A DNA stretch of 64,000 nt from Siphonodentalium dalli (lineage: Eukaryota; Mollusca; Scaphopoda; Gadilida; Siphonodentaliidae), in assembly GCA_032622095.1 (NCBI GenBank), contig CP136067.1:91378707-91442706 (forward strand). Reading direction: 5' to 3'. Positions 35,838-46,904 of the stretch are shown here, in pieces (the first letter of the stretch is position 1; each line of letters opens with the position of its first letter). Under the pieces are notes generated by a model. The model was not told the DNA's origin, did no database searches, and saw only the letters and a list, made by a program, of their open reading frames with translations. The position numbers were made by a program, and so were the translations under genes.

Positions 35838-36454
35838 ATGCATTCCACAGTATTGTATTGCTTTTAATAGTGAGTCAATTCCAACAAAGGTTAATTTCGA
35901 AAGGACAAAAATAGTCTAAAACATGTTAGGTGAAAAGTTCCCAGTGGTTTGTTCATGGATTCATAGATATGTATTCTCAATATGGGGTGAATTGGGCGTA
36001 CACAAACATTAACATTATACATCTTTGTATTGTTCCACCCATTATCGTCGGTATAACAATTGTAGGTGTACATCTACAACCACATTAACAAGACAGTTAT
36101 TATGTGATAGTGCGTGCATACCACAAAACTATCATTGTAATAACATAAAGGCATCCATAACTAATGAACTATATATAAATAGCGTTTTTATTTTAAGGCA
36201 CATGAAACTGAACAACCGTTACATGATTGAGATATAATGCATAATTGCATTGGCACGAAACTAACATGTATATGTTATAAATGGTACAACGCCGATGCAA
36301 TTTGAAATAATTATAAATTATATAAATGATGTGAACCCTAAGGTGGAAATAAAATATAGGAAACGCGATACTAAAATCATGGAAGGGCGTCGGGCGTGGG
36401 TATCTTTAAACTTTTTTAGATGTTCTGAAACTGCCTTTATAGTACGGAATATAA
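35838..36454. other. No gene seen
   Basis: No domain, splice-bounded frame or recognisable repeat. Confidence 0.45.
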
Positions 36455-36690
36455 CATTCGCATTCTCTTCAGAAAACATCCCTACATCATATCCCATTGG
36501 AGCTGTTGTTGCCTTCTATTTCAGCCAGACACGGCACTATTGTGGCTTACCCAATGTGTTCTAATACCAGGCAGTTTGACAGCCGTTCATAACTACTCAC
36601 TCATATCGACTGTTTAAGTTTAACCGCATTTAAAAGGTGAGTGGTGGCAACACTGATCCAACTGAGCAATTTGTTATGAACGATATGAAT
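36455..36690 (+). repeat. Dispersed repeat (family H, copy 3)
   Basis: Third copy, with TTCATAACTACTCACTCATA near 36583 and GATCCAACTGAGCAATTT near 36654. Confidence 0.75.
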
Positions 36691-37320
36691 GGTACGAACC
36701 TTCAAATAAGCTGGAAATAAATTCAGACATACTTCATCAGCAATAGTAGATGTTATATTATGCATTGTGTTCCCGCAATAAAATTTTCAAGAGTGGCCCA
36801 GCCATTGTTCACACCTAAATATCGAAATTAATTAACGTGGTCATAACAGTTACATACTGCAACAATGAGACATCCGCGAAGATACATCATCGAATACATA
36901 CATCATGCACAAAGTATAACTGGTACGCAATATAGCGAGTACAGTATTTATCAAAGTTACACAAGAGGACCTATGACATCGCCATATGAGCCTCGCAGTA
37001 TACACCCTAGCGGGCGTAATAAGTCTACTTGTTGTTGCATCTTGTCGCGGACTCGAATGTCATGGAGAGAGTGCGTTTTCGTGTTGTGTGGACATTAAGC
37101 TCACTGTGTAATTCAGCGTAAACTTGAAGATGTGATATGTTGATAACATATAATATTCCTTGATAATTGTCAATGCAGGATGTAGCAATAACATACAGTC
37201 GGACTGCGCACAATAATATAATAGTTGACCAGAATAAACCCAACGGCAATAACTTAAGGTTTTATAGAAAAAAAATATTCTTTTCAGTTTGAAAATTGCC
37301 AGTTATCTGACTTAGATATT
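36691..37320. other. No gene seen
   Basis: One 77-codon frame (36865-37098) starts at ATG, but it has no recognisable domain or splice context. Confidence 0.4.
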
Positions 37321-37321
37321 G

Positions 37322-37576
37322 AAACAATAAGTACGTATACCAAGATTAGGATTAGTGAATGTCAGTTACTAATTGAGAAGGGCACGACCAAATCTTGACC
37401 TAAAGGACCGAATTTGTCATATTCGTAAGAATGTAGTGGAGGATGAAAAACATTTATTTATAGACTATAAGCCCATTAACCCTGAGATAACGATAATGCT
37501 TGAGAAAATTCAGTCCAGTATTCCAGAATTAATTAATACAGCAACGACGAAAAAGTTAATTTCATTTTGGGTCTAA
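37322..37576 (+). pseudogene. LINE ORF2 C-terminal remnant
   Basis: Frame one gives YTKIRISECQLLIEKG and, after a one-base frame change near 37395, DRICHIRKNVVEDEKHLFID and ELINTATTKKLISFW up to a stop at 37574. This is the post-RT pattern (L.R.S.H.L.IEKGR....R.C..C...VEDE.HFL..C) of many LINE ORF2 proteins, with the second Cys and the last Cys replaced. Nothing upstream is recognisable, so only about 80 codons survive. Confidence 0.7.
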
Positions 37577-38360
37577 ATAAAGTCGACACATCCATAGTGA
37601 CATTCTGCATGATGGGAGTTTACAATGTATACAAAACGGAATTTTATATATTATCAGATTATAACCAAACCAAACTGCATTTATTATTAGTAAGCTCCAC
37701 CCTAACATCTAATTATAAAAGATAGGCGAATCATGAATACTGAACTCATGATTAATGTCCTTTTGTTATGTCTTTGATATGTGTTGGTGATAATCTTATA
37801 ATTTGATTCTATACCAAACTAGAATGCAGCTGCCTATACTTGCGCCCATCACACATTTGGCATGTTGTGTTGTGTCTTCCAACAACAGTTTGAACCACGG
37901 GTGCTGGCCCCTCGTTTGAGAGATCGATAACAAAAATCTAGATATCAAATCTCTGTTCATCCATCGCTGAAATAGTTGTGTGTACGGACATAATATCCCT
38001 GTTATGATGATATATTTACACACTAAGTGTTGTCATCACTAAATCCAGCATTCTGATTGGTCGGCGCCCACGTGGCTAGTTGCAGTTATTTCTCGGTGAA
38101 TGCCTAACGCCTCATAACACCAAGCTAATAACATCATCGATACGTCATTAGGTTTGGAAAGACGAACGCGTAATGTTTTGGGCGCATTTGGACTCGCGCA
38201 GGATTGACTTAATACATCATCGGGTTTCAACATGAAGAGAAATTGTTCCTATTAACTTTTGCCAAGGGTGCTATTGGGTATTTTGGGCTGATCTTGTCAC
38301 GATACACTTTTCGATTTAAATATATTTACAAAAGTGGCTTTTTCGCTAAATGTATATAAA
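37577..38360. other. No gene seen
   Basis: No coding signal; AT-rich spacer between the LINE remnant and the 155-bp palindrome. Confidence 0.45.
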
Positions 38361-38364
38361 TATA

Positions 38365-38519
38365 AGGATTAACTGTCATGTGGACTATTTTTATGGAGAT
38401 GTAACGGTGAGGTAAGTGGACATAACTTGTATGTAAAACCCTTCGGGTTTTACACAAGTTATGTCCACTTACCTCACCGTTACATCTCCATAAAAACAGT
38501 CCACATGACAGTTAATCCT
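38365..38519. mobile_element. 155-bp near-perfect palindromic MITE (copy 2)
   Basis: Same length, ends and TATA flanks (38361-38364, 38520-38523) as 22791-22945. Five differences separate the two; two of them, in opposite arms, are complementary so that pairing is kept. Confidence 0.9.
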
Positions 38520-38689
38520 TATATGGACCCCAGTTGGCTGCATATTAGGAACGATAACTCTATCCGATCTAATTACAGGTGAGACATATTGGTAGTGTTT
38601 TTTACCTGTTCACCAACTATCATATTTAGGCCACTCCGATGCATGGTGCTACATGTATATTACGTGAGGACCTTGATGGGGATAGCTTC

Positions 38690-39075
38690 AGTCTTGAATG
38701 TTAAAGTGACACACTGCGCTCGCTGAACGAAGTCTCTCCATGTGAACGATGTATTATCTACATGTATATCACGTGATGAGCTCGATGAACGATGGGCAGC
38801 TTCCGCCCTGAATATTAAAGGGACAAAATGCACTCAGTATTTGAATATTAAAGGGACATGAATAAACACTAGTGTTTATATTAAAACATGTCATAGCGTT
38901 TTATAATAAACACACAAAGTGTTGATTTTCCAGACACACTTTATAAACACTATTTATTATTATGAAAAATAATCACGAGGGATGATTGTTAAAGTGACAC
39001 AAGGCACTCACTATGGATGAATGTTAAAGTGACACTAGGCACTCACTGTGGGATAATGTTAAAGTGACATTCGCA
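38690..39075. repeat. Short dispersed motif ATGTTAAAGTGACAC plus hairpin
   Basis: ATGTTAAAGTGACAC or ATATTAAAGGGACA recurs near 38698, 38812, 38848, 38988, 39022 and 39056, often followed by GGCACTCACT. A hairpin at about 38866-38958 (AACACTAGTGTTTATA, ACACAAAGTGTTG, TTTATAAACACTATTTATT) lies between them. Confidence 0.7.
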
Positions 39076-39179
39076 TTGAAAACTTCAAAAACTTCAAACG
39101 CGTTGACGTGCGCGTTACTAGGACTGACCCGCAGTTTATAAGGGTATACGTCTTGGATGGTAATTTGGCGCCTATAAAA

Positions 39180-39410
39180 ATTACTAAGTTTTTGAAATTT
39201 GTGAAGTTTTTTAATTTTTTGACGTTTTTGAAATTTGTGAAGTTTTTGAAATTTTTGAAGTTTTTGAAATTTTTAAAAAATTTGAAATTTTTGAAATTTT
39301 TGAAATTTTTGAAATTTTTGAAGTTTTTGAAATTTTTGAAGTTTTTGAATTTTTTGAAGTTTTTGAAGTTTTTGAAATTTTTGAAGTTTTTGAAATTTTT
39401 CAATATTGTT
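39180..39410. repeat. 9-bp minisatellite TTTTTGAAR
   Basis: About 25 units of TTTTTGAAA or TTTTTGAAG. Being three codons long, it opens frames on both strands (Phe-Leu-Lys on plus, Lys-Asn-Phe on minus); these are not protein evidence. Confidence 0.95.
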
Positions 39411-40172
39411 CATTTATGAACGATTTATTACCAAAATAAAACCAGATAACAATGCAAATTAAGTATATATGTGGATTTAAATTACAATTGATACAACCAT
39501 TTCATATTAGCGCGTGTTCATTTTTTTACAATATGTACTTCCGGTATGACGTAACATATTCACGGAAGGACAGACATCCGAGCCGAAAACATTACTTGCG
39601 TCCAGCATGGACTGGCGCAAGTAATAAATAATTTAAATTGTAAACTTTCTGCCTCGCATATTATTAAATTTACATGTGTAGCAGATGGTGCTTTATCTGT
39701 CTGTTAGACGGATATACACGTAGGCGTGCTTTATCTGATGGGCTTTATGTGTATAGTAGAGATGGATATGAGGTGGATAATCAGTTACATCTTGTTGGTC
39801 ACACTGCCAGACCAGTAATACGACATATCTCTGAACTATGGGGTACTAAATCCCACATATTCAAGTTGCGCCCCCTTGGGTTATGATGTTCAAACTCGTA
39901 CCGCAAGCTGTCTAACTGTTGGAAGTGTTCAAACCAACAACCTTTATGTTTGAACACCCAACCAGTTGACCGAATTTAGGAAAGTATTCGACTGTTGTCT
40001 AACAACAAAACATATCACAATATCAGTGCAACTTAAAGCAACTGTTCAGGCGTGCAATTTCCCACGATATTCGCCACAATCTGGTGAACTGAAATGGTGG
40101 GGTAAAGCGACCGAAAATATCCCTGTCGTGAACATGAACTATACCGATTTTGACTAACGTTTTGTTGGAAAT
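39411..40172. other. No gene seen
   Basis: Two 60-70 codon frames (39674-39886, 39966-40157) lack domains and splice context. Confidence 0.4.
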
Positions 40173-40176
40173 TTAA

Positions 40177-40542
40177 AGGCACTGGTGACCTCCATGGTGG
40201 GTATGCTGTTAAAATAGTCACACCCGTTACAACTGTCATAGACAGAACGAATATTAAAATATAGACTTATTTGTTATACCAATCATAAACATCGCGTACA
40301 TTATATGTTATTGTCAAGTTCTTATGCTGTGTTATCAAAACAAAAGCCAGGTTCTGTAACATTGTGAGCTTTTGTTTACATAACAAAGCGTACGAACTTG
40401 ACAATAATATACGATTTACGGGACATTTATGATTGGTATAAGAACAAAATCTGTATATATTTTAATATTCTTTCGGTCTATTGTGGTTTTAACGGATGTG
40501 ACTATTTAACAACAATACCTACTGCGAAGGCCATCCGTGCCT
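40177..40542 (+). mobile_element. 366-bp TTAA foldback element (family A, copy 3)
   Basis: AGGCACTGGTGACCTCCATG at the left pairs with GCGAAGGCCATCCGTGCCT at the right; TTAA at 40173-40176 and 40543-40546. Arms carry TGTCAAGTTC and GAACTTGACA about a centre near 40355. It lies about 180 bp upstream of the CARD exon. Confidence 0.9.
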
Positions 40543-40720
40543 TTAAGTGGGTTTGGAAATTCTACCAGACTGGTGTTGGTTGCGTACTGTATGTTTCACT
40601 GTTCTACTCATTACATTAAACACATGTATGATTTAAATTGAAACGATGTTACTTCAATTGTTTAAAATAAATATATCACATATCCCATGCTTATGTCTTT
40701 TAGAAGGAAACATAACGAGT

Positions 40721-41039
40721 ATGGAGGTGTCTCATAGAATCAAGTTGGAGAAAAACCTCTTTTATTTGGAGGAGAATCTGAACCCTGCCGACGTAGTGAG
40801 TCGCTTGGTTGGCAGTAGCGCGATAACTCACGATCATATGGAGGAAATTCGGACAGAGAATACGAAGAGAGACCAAGTTATAAAACTGATATCAATCTTA
40901 AAGCTCAGGGGGCCCAACGCATACAACAAACTCATGATATCGCTAAGAGACTCACACAACAGATTTATAGCGGATCACCTTGAAGAGACAGAGATAGACA
41001 GTAACACACCCTCCGGAACAGACATTGATTCGTTCAAAG
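40721..41039 (+). CDS. CARD-domain exon of a host gene (first coding exon)
   Basis: Translation from ATG 40721 gives about 106 residues. Residues 3-92 read as a caspase recruitment domain: an amphipathic first helix ending LEENLNPADVVSRLV, then SSAITHDHMEEIRTE, DQVIKLISILKLRGPNAYNK (the conserved LL..L..RG..AY..F turn of CARDs) and a last helix SHNRFIADHLEE. A splice acceptor (TTATGTCTTTTAG, ending 40703) precedes a 17-base leader and the ATG, implying an upstream untranslated exon. A strong donor GTGAGT starts at 41040, leaving one base (G) of the next codon. CARDs bind one another in cytosolic innate-immune and apoptotic assemblies. The exon at 46749 continues the frame, making GCA across the junction. 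The ortholog is not recognised; a CARD with C-terminal propeller is inferred. The frame stays open past the donor to 41089 without similarity. Confidence 0.75.
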
Positions 41040-41186
41040 GTGAGTTGTCGATCGTGACTCCATGCAGGGATTTAAGTGGAATATATTAATCCAATTACTT
41101 CCACGCGTTTTCGTTGTCTTGAGATCAGGAAAGTCCAGTAACAACTTAAATACAAAGATGTCACGTGTTTGCAGTCTATAATTAAA

Positions 41187-42857
41187 TCAACATATCCTCG
41201 CGCATAATCGACCTACAATATTCACATATATAGGTTCATATTGGATAGTTTATTCTGAATTAGCTGACAATGGACTTATATACGTTATATACAGTGAACA
41301 CGCATTTTAAAGAATGTGTATCTGACAAGTCGTAAGCAGGTTTATATGTGTTGCTGTCCGCCCATAATTAACTTATAATACGCTATTAAGAGTCGATAAT
41401 GGCGGTAAAACACTCTCATTTCCAGTTGGCTATGGATTCAAAATGAGGCGATTATACGCCGATTATGAACCTAAATAAATCCAATTATACGTCAACAACG
41501 TGCTGATAATCGGGAGAACATGCTGATTTTGGGTTTTGTCAACATATTTTCCCCAAATGTGATGGAGTCAACATAAAGGATTATATTCAGTTACATTAGT
41601 GATCACATTAGCCAATACCACGGATGCACCATTGTTAGAGTATAAGTCACGACGGGTTATCTTAGAAATAAAAATGTGAACTTTATAGAGGTTTCATCAA
41701 TATTGTTTCTGTCCCAAATCCAACAAACACAAAATCCATATCAAGGAAAATAATATGGGAATGTGTAGTGAACACTGTGAAGAATGATGAACAATAGTAA
41801 TATATTCATATTTACGAAGCGTCCTTTGAAAACAAATACTAAGAACAAATTACTCAGAAATGATAGATATACTTCCTCAACATGGCCGACTGGGAGCTGG
41901 AAGCAATGATTTATCTATGGACAGCCGTGAGATGATAAAATAACTTGCTAAGCTTCAATCTAGCCCATCACCATGTAACCACTACATAGGACACTACTCA
42001 TGTGATGACCCCTTATGGGACAGTGTACACACACTGACATACGGTCTGATAGGTCTGATATCCATCCCAGCTGCAATGGACACAATGTGACCGCTAACCC
42101 ACCAATCAAGTGCCAGCTTCCAGACAGCACTACTGAGCAAGTAAATCTACCATTTGTAAACAAGTGATGCTGAGTATTTTTCTCAAAAGAACGCTTCGTA
42201 AAATTTGAATATTTGTTTATTGTTCATCATTCTTCACATTGTTCAGTACACATTCCCATATTTTGTTTTTAATTATGGACTTTGTGTTTGTTGGATTTGG
42301 GTTCGAAAGCAATAATTTTTAAAACCTATATAAAGTTCACATTGTGTTTTTCTAAGACAATCCATCATGAATTATATACTTAAAATTGCGCATCCATTGG
42401 ATTGGCTACTGTGATTACTAGTATAAGTGAACAGAATCCTACATTTCTTCTCCATCACATTGTGGGGGAAATAGGTTGACAAAGCCCTTAAATAACTCAT
42501 CAGATCGAATGGTAATACCAATGTCAAAACAGTACAGTAAGCAGTTTAATAGGGTGATTATTCGTTGACTGAACATATATTTCCAAACATCTTCACTATA
42601 TATTTCATCTATAGTTGATCTCGGATTCTATTTCACATAATTATATGGTGTGAATGACGTTTTCATCATTCAGCAGCTGCATAATTAGACTCTATATGAA
42701 CCTAATCAGGCTCTTTATAATATGTTTCCATTGTGGCCCGCGCCTTTAAACAGAATAACGGGTATAAGTCCACTGTGGGAATAGTTCAGTATCACATACT
42801 GCCACTGTGAACATATGTGAACAGTTAGGTTAAATAACTGCACGAGGATATGTTGAA
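41187..42857. mobile_element. 1.7-kb foldback in the intron after the CARD exon
   Basis: TCAACATATCCTCG near 41188 pairs with CGAGGATATGTTGA at 42843-42856, and long inner blocks match: TTGTCAACATATTTTCCCC (41537) with GGGGAAATAGGTTGACAAAG (42466), CCCAAATCCAACAAACACAA with TTTGTGTTTGTTGGATTTGG, and GTGAAGAATGATGAACAATA with TGTTCATCATTCTTCACA. Arms are about 700 bp with a roughly 290-bp spacer (41890-42180). A related block occurs at 44085-44385. No coding frame recognised. Confidence 0.75.
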
Positions 42858-43731
42858 CAATAAGCACATTGGCAATATAACTCTCACAAGAATAATGGAA
42901 TGTGTATTATATCTCACAATTCAATTACTTTGTACCGAAGTTGAAGTTAGGAAGTTGACTAACACTGTTTTAACACGTGACCGTGAAGTACATAATGATC
43001 AATGATGCACTTTGATGAATTAACATTGATCTTCAAGTAAATGGAAAGTCGGCACATTGTATCCTCCTATATTTCCATGCATATTTATAAAAAACATGCT
43101 GCGTATGGCACCTTTGCTGGTAACCATCGTGCATACAAAAAATGAACACTGCAGGCTCGATAAAATAAATCTTGGGCATACCATTTCTGACCTTTGTCCA
43201 TCATCGACGAGATTTCTTTACTCATTCTATTTACCTCCTGTTTACGCCATATTAAACTGTGTATCGATCGATTGTGTGGCATTGAACCGAAATCGTATTT
43301 TGTTGAATGTTGAATAGTTGAGTTGATAATGTTCGAACTTACAGTGAAACTGAGTGGACACTGTTCTGACATATGATGACCCATACATGGGAGAAACGCT
43401 GTCGGTACAAAGATAAGAGACTAACTCATTCTGTTGATCTGCTGACACGATGATCTGTAGGGGAGATAAACGTTGTCGATTCACGTAGTTTGGTGTGCTG
43501 TTAAGACAAAAGACGACCCACACATGGGAGATAGGTCGTCAGTGTGAAGTTTGTATTGATAGTTTCGCTCAGTCTGGTGCATTATTTTCCATGTGGGCAA
43601 CTATAATTCCACTCTGAATGTTGCCAGAGATGCACATTAATTGAGAGTGTCGTGATACAGCAAATAAAACCCCAAAAGAAATGTCCCAAAGTTGTCAAGC
43701 ATTAATGAATATGATTGCGCGTGATTTTCAG
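42858..43731. other. Intronic sequence, no exon recognised
   Basis: CCATACATGGGAGAAACG near 43381 and CCACACATGGGAGATAGG near 43518 suggest a decayed duplication. The overlapping 90-100 codon frames on both strands have no domain. Confidence 0.4.
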
Positions 43732-43999
43732 AATGTTACAAGATAACCATCAATTGCAATGACATAGAGTATACAGCGGAACTTTTGGACAACAGCAGTA
43801 GCAAGTTCAAGGCGCTATGTCACCAGCTAACACATTCATTCGAATTTTTCTTCTATCTTAAACTAAAAAGTAAAACCTGTAAAATCAACATCACCGAAAT
43901 CAGGTCAGTGCGACACGCTGTCACATTATTAACTATACCTCCACTAGACCCACCGGATTCATACCGCTTGGTTGTACAGTATAACAACATTTATGTCAG
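43732..43999 (+). CDS. Candidate exon with SEA-like sequence
   Basis: A block open from an acceptor (GTGATTTTCAG, ending 43731) to a donor GTAAAA at 44000. It encodes 88 residues between split codons: CYKITINCNDIEYTAELLD, SSSKFKALCHQLTHSFEFFF, CKINITEIR and HAVTLLTIPP. The spacing Y..eL.d.sS..F..L...l, then c.i..i, then v.l, resembles SEA domains of secreted or membrane mucin-like proteins. Phase is 1 in, 2 out; it could follow the CARD exon but does not lead in phase to 46749, and an extracellular fold does not fit a CARD protein. More likely it belongs to another gene or is a relic. The family call is weak. Confidence 0.35.
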
Positions 44000-44084
44000 G
44001 TAAAACATGGAACATAGAGCTGAATAACAGACGCTCGGCCCTCCAATGACCTCGCATCCAACAGCACAACAAATCCTCGCGAAA

Positions 44085-44385
44085 ATACGCACATAATCGA
44101 TCTATAATGCTAAACTAGTTCATAATGTGATTATTTTATTCTGAAATAACCAGATAATGGAGCCGTGCCCGTTATTTCATTTTATGTCGCGGGCCACATT
44201 GGAAACACATGTTAAAGAACGTACTCCTGAAAAGTCGTGAGTTAGCTTATTTCCGACAGTGTCCGCACATACTCTGCTTAGAATCGCCTCAATATGGGTC
44301 GATAATGTGACTGAAATGCTACAATTTCAGCACATTATCTACTCAAAATGAGACTATTCTAAGCAGATTATATACATATAAAAGT
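44085..44385. repeat. Diverged copy of one arm of the 41187-42857 foldback
   Basis: CGCACATAATCGATCTATAA, GGGCCACATTGGAAACACAT, AAAGAACGT, AAAAGTCGTGAG and TCAAAATGAG..ATTCT follow the same order as 41198-41450 in the same orientation, and the GGCCACATTGGAAACA word is inverted at 42725-42740. Confidence 0.6.
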
Positions 44386-46748
44386 TAAATTATAAGCAAA
44401 TAATGTGCGGGGTTTCCGGAGAACAGACTGAACAACAAGAACCGATCCTCGTACAATGAAGTACCACCTACAAATATGGTTGTGGGGCAGTACCATAACA
44501 GAGGAGCCAATTATGAGGTGTACTACCAAAATAACACATTTAATATGCACCCCAAATATTATATAAGGCGACACAATTCACCGCCAAAGTATGCTTACTC
44601 GGTTCATCTTGAGTATATACATATAGAGCATCCCCTCTGTTACTCATGCCACCGGTCCGCTACATTTGTATGCATCACTTGTGTATTATCCGATGATTAA
44701 AGACTCATATACCTATCTGTGTTTGCTTGGCATAACATATTAATGTGTGGTACCGTGAGCATTACAGCACATCGCTGCAACACAACTTGAAGTCCCAACC
44801 GCTAGACGACCACAGACCAGAGACAACTAGACACACCAAAATTATCAACAGCCAACAAACCAAAGATTCAGCCACCCTAAGTTTCAACCACGATTCCTCG
44901 AATAGGAACAAACTACTGACATTGCTACACACATTTCGCTACTATGTACTCGACATCGATTTCCTGAAACAGGAAAAGAACACACAGATATTTAAAATAT
45001 CAACCACCTAATGCCTCAACCATGCATTCTCGTACACAAAAGCATAAACAACAGACCAAATCGTATCTACAGCTTTTAACATTCAATTATCCACGTCACG
45101 TCCATTCTTGAATTTAGGACGACAAATACAGCCAAATACCAGGACATCACATACAGCCAATCATAGCCAACCCACACTATAAAGAAACAAGCAACATCTA
45201 CAGACATATTTTCCCAACATATTCACTATTGACATTATGTAACAGAACGATGTGCGCCCATGCCGGTGCCACATCCCTGGCTGCACTATTGCATCATAAA
45301 TTATTTCATCATACGATGGATGAAAAACAGGCACGTTTTGTTAGTCGGACAGTCGTACTTAGCATGCTGACGAGATCATTCGATGCTGGTTCTCAGGAAA
45401 ACACGCAGTCAAATTAGTGCAGTGAAATAATGTTTATATTTTGTTTTGGTACACTGCACTTGTCATGATATATGAAAACTACCTTTCGTGACGATCCGTT
45501 GACAACCTGGTCAATAACATCGTCTCCAACGTAGGTTCTGCCGCAGGGATGCCAACTGGTTGCCGAGATCAGGACGAAAACAAATTCATGAATGAAAATA
45601 GGTGAGGGTGCCTATAAACCTAGATCTGACGTTTTCTTAGAAATGTGTGATTAAACCTAATTATGCGGCATTGCTTTGCATAATCTAATATAAACGTTAC
45701 CAGCATTCTGTTTTGATTAAATTTGACGAAAAATCCCGCAACTGGACCTGGGCATAAATAGAGGATATGAAATGAGTGTTTCTCTCATATGATATTTATG
45801 CAACGAGTCTAAGAATGTTCAGTTTTCTCGAGCCTCCGTTTGTTCTCAGTTTGTGACATTATATCGTATGTTTATTAGATAAATACGAATTACATATTCT
45901 ACTTATCGTATAACAATGTCCAAAACTATATATTTCAATATTATAATTGCGCGAATTTCGGCATCGCGTTGATTGACGCGCACGAATTTGACCTGCATTT
46001 AGTTAGAGATGCGGCTCGGCCCCGGCTGCCATTCAGCCAATCAGAACACACTTTTTGTCAACAAACGAATCAAATTATCGGAAGGTGATATGAACTAGTA
46101 ATTGATATGAAATTGATTTATGACATACTTTCCAACGTAAATAATGATTGAGTCACTAGCTGCATCACGTCGAAGGAAACTTGGACTAGAAGTCAAGCAG
46201 CGTAGGTTACGCGGCGTGCAAACAATGTCTGAACCTGTTATCTTGATGATTCTGATATCAGTTTGGGGCTATCGTGTATGCATGCTTTGTTGTCAAAACG
46301 TGGCTACTCCCAAATTAGAAATCTTCCGAGTGGGGACTTAAATTTTAGATATGTGTTGGAAAGTGAAAGGAGTGAAATCAAGTGTCACATATCTGGGATA
46401 TTGGGTATAAAAATAAGGGGTGCACATGGAAATTCCAAGCTGAACACCCAAATCAAAGACATATATGGACGTTTCTATTACTGAAACTCTACCAGAGTCA
46501 GTCAGACTCTGAATGTGATACATTTCGAATCACGTAGTTTTAAATGATCATATTAAATACCGTAGAAGTATTATGTCACGTGTTTGTACTTATACCGATA
46601 CGTGTTACACTGTATTTGACCACTACCTGGCCACTACTTGTGGCCACCATACCGTGATACTCTGTCTATATATTGTCCATCCAGTAACATGTCTGTGCTC
46701 GAACATATATAGAATCATCACTGTTAACTTTCTTTTGATTTTAAATAG
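44386..46748. other. Intronic or intergenic sequence; no certain exon
   Basis: Several short frames were weighed: 44476-44700 ends CYSCHRSATFVCITCV, a CxxC-x7-CxxC arrangement hinting at half a zinc finger, but it lacks clear splice sites; 45229-45417 and 46144-46341 have no domain. A CCAATCAGAAC word lies near 46037 with no gene start that can be tied to it. Confidence 0.4.
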
Positions 46749-46904
46749 CAAAGGCAAGTTGTACCGATACGGAACCAGACAAGGTAACGGCTTTGATCAA
46801 GGACATAACTGGTCGCGAAGAGAGAGTAGAGACAGCGATCATCACACTATTTCTGGATCTTCAGAAGAGAATTGAGACTATGGAAGCAAAAAGTGTGCGC
46901 TTTA
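46749..46904 (+). CDS. Coiled-coil exon of the CARD gene
   Basis: A 156-base block between an acceptor (TTTGATTTTAAATAG, ending 46748) and a donor GTGAGT at 46905. It starts with two bases that complete the split codon left by the CARD exon (G+CA, Ala), so the phases agree. The 51 codons read KASCTDTEPDKVTALIKDIT, GREERVETAIITLFLDLQKR, IETMEAKSVRF; the middle has hydrophobic residues at heptad-like spacing (V, I, V, I, L, L, I, M), predicting a short coiled coil for self-association. It ends leaving one base of a codon. No sequence family recognised. The 5.7-kb gap to the CARD exon is filled with foldback repeats. Confidence 0.55.

Noticed and set aside
39059-39419. Phe-Leu-Lys and Lys-Asn-Phe repeat proteins of about 100 codons
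   Set aside because: Pure translation of a 9-bp minisatellite, open on both strands.
44476-44700. Half B-box zinc finger (CYSCHRSATFVCITC)
   Set aside because: Only four Cys in the right spacing, no His/Asp ligands after them, and no convincing splice sites.
46144-46341. ATG frame MIESLAASRRRKLGLEVKQR as a first exon
   Set aside because: A CCAAT word lies about 100 bases upstream, but there is no donor at its end, no domain and it runs into non-coding-like sequence.
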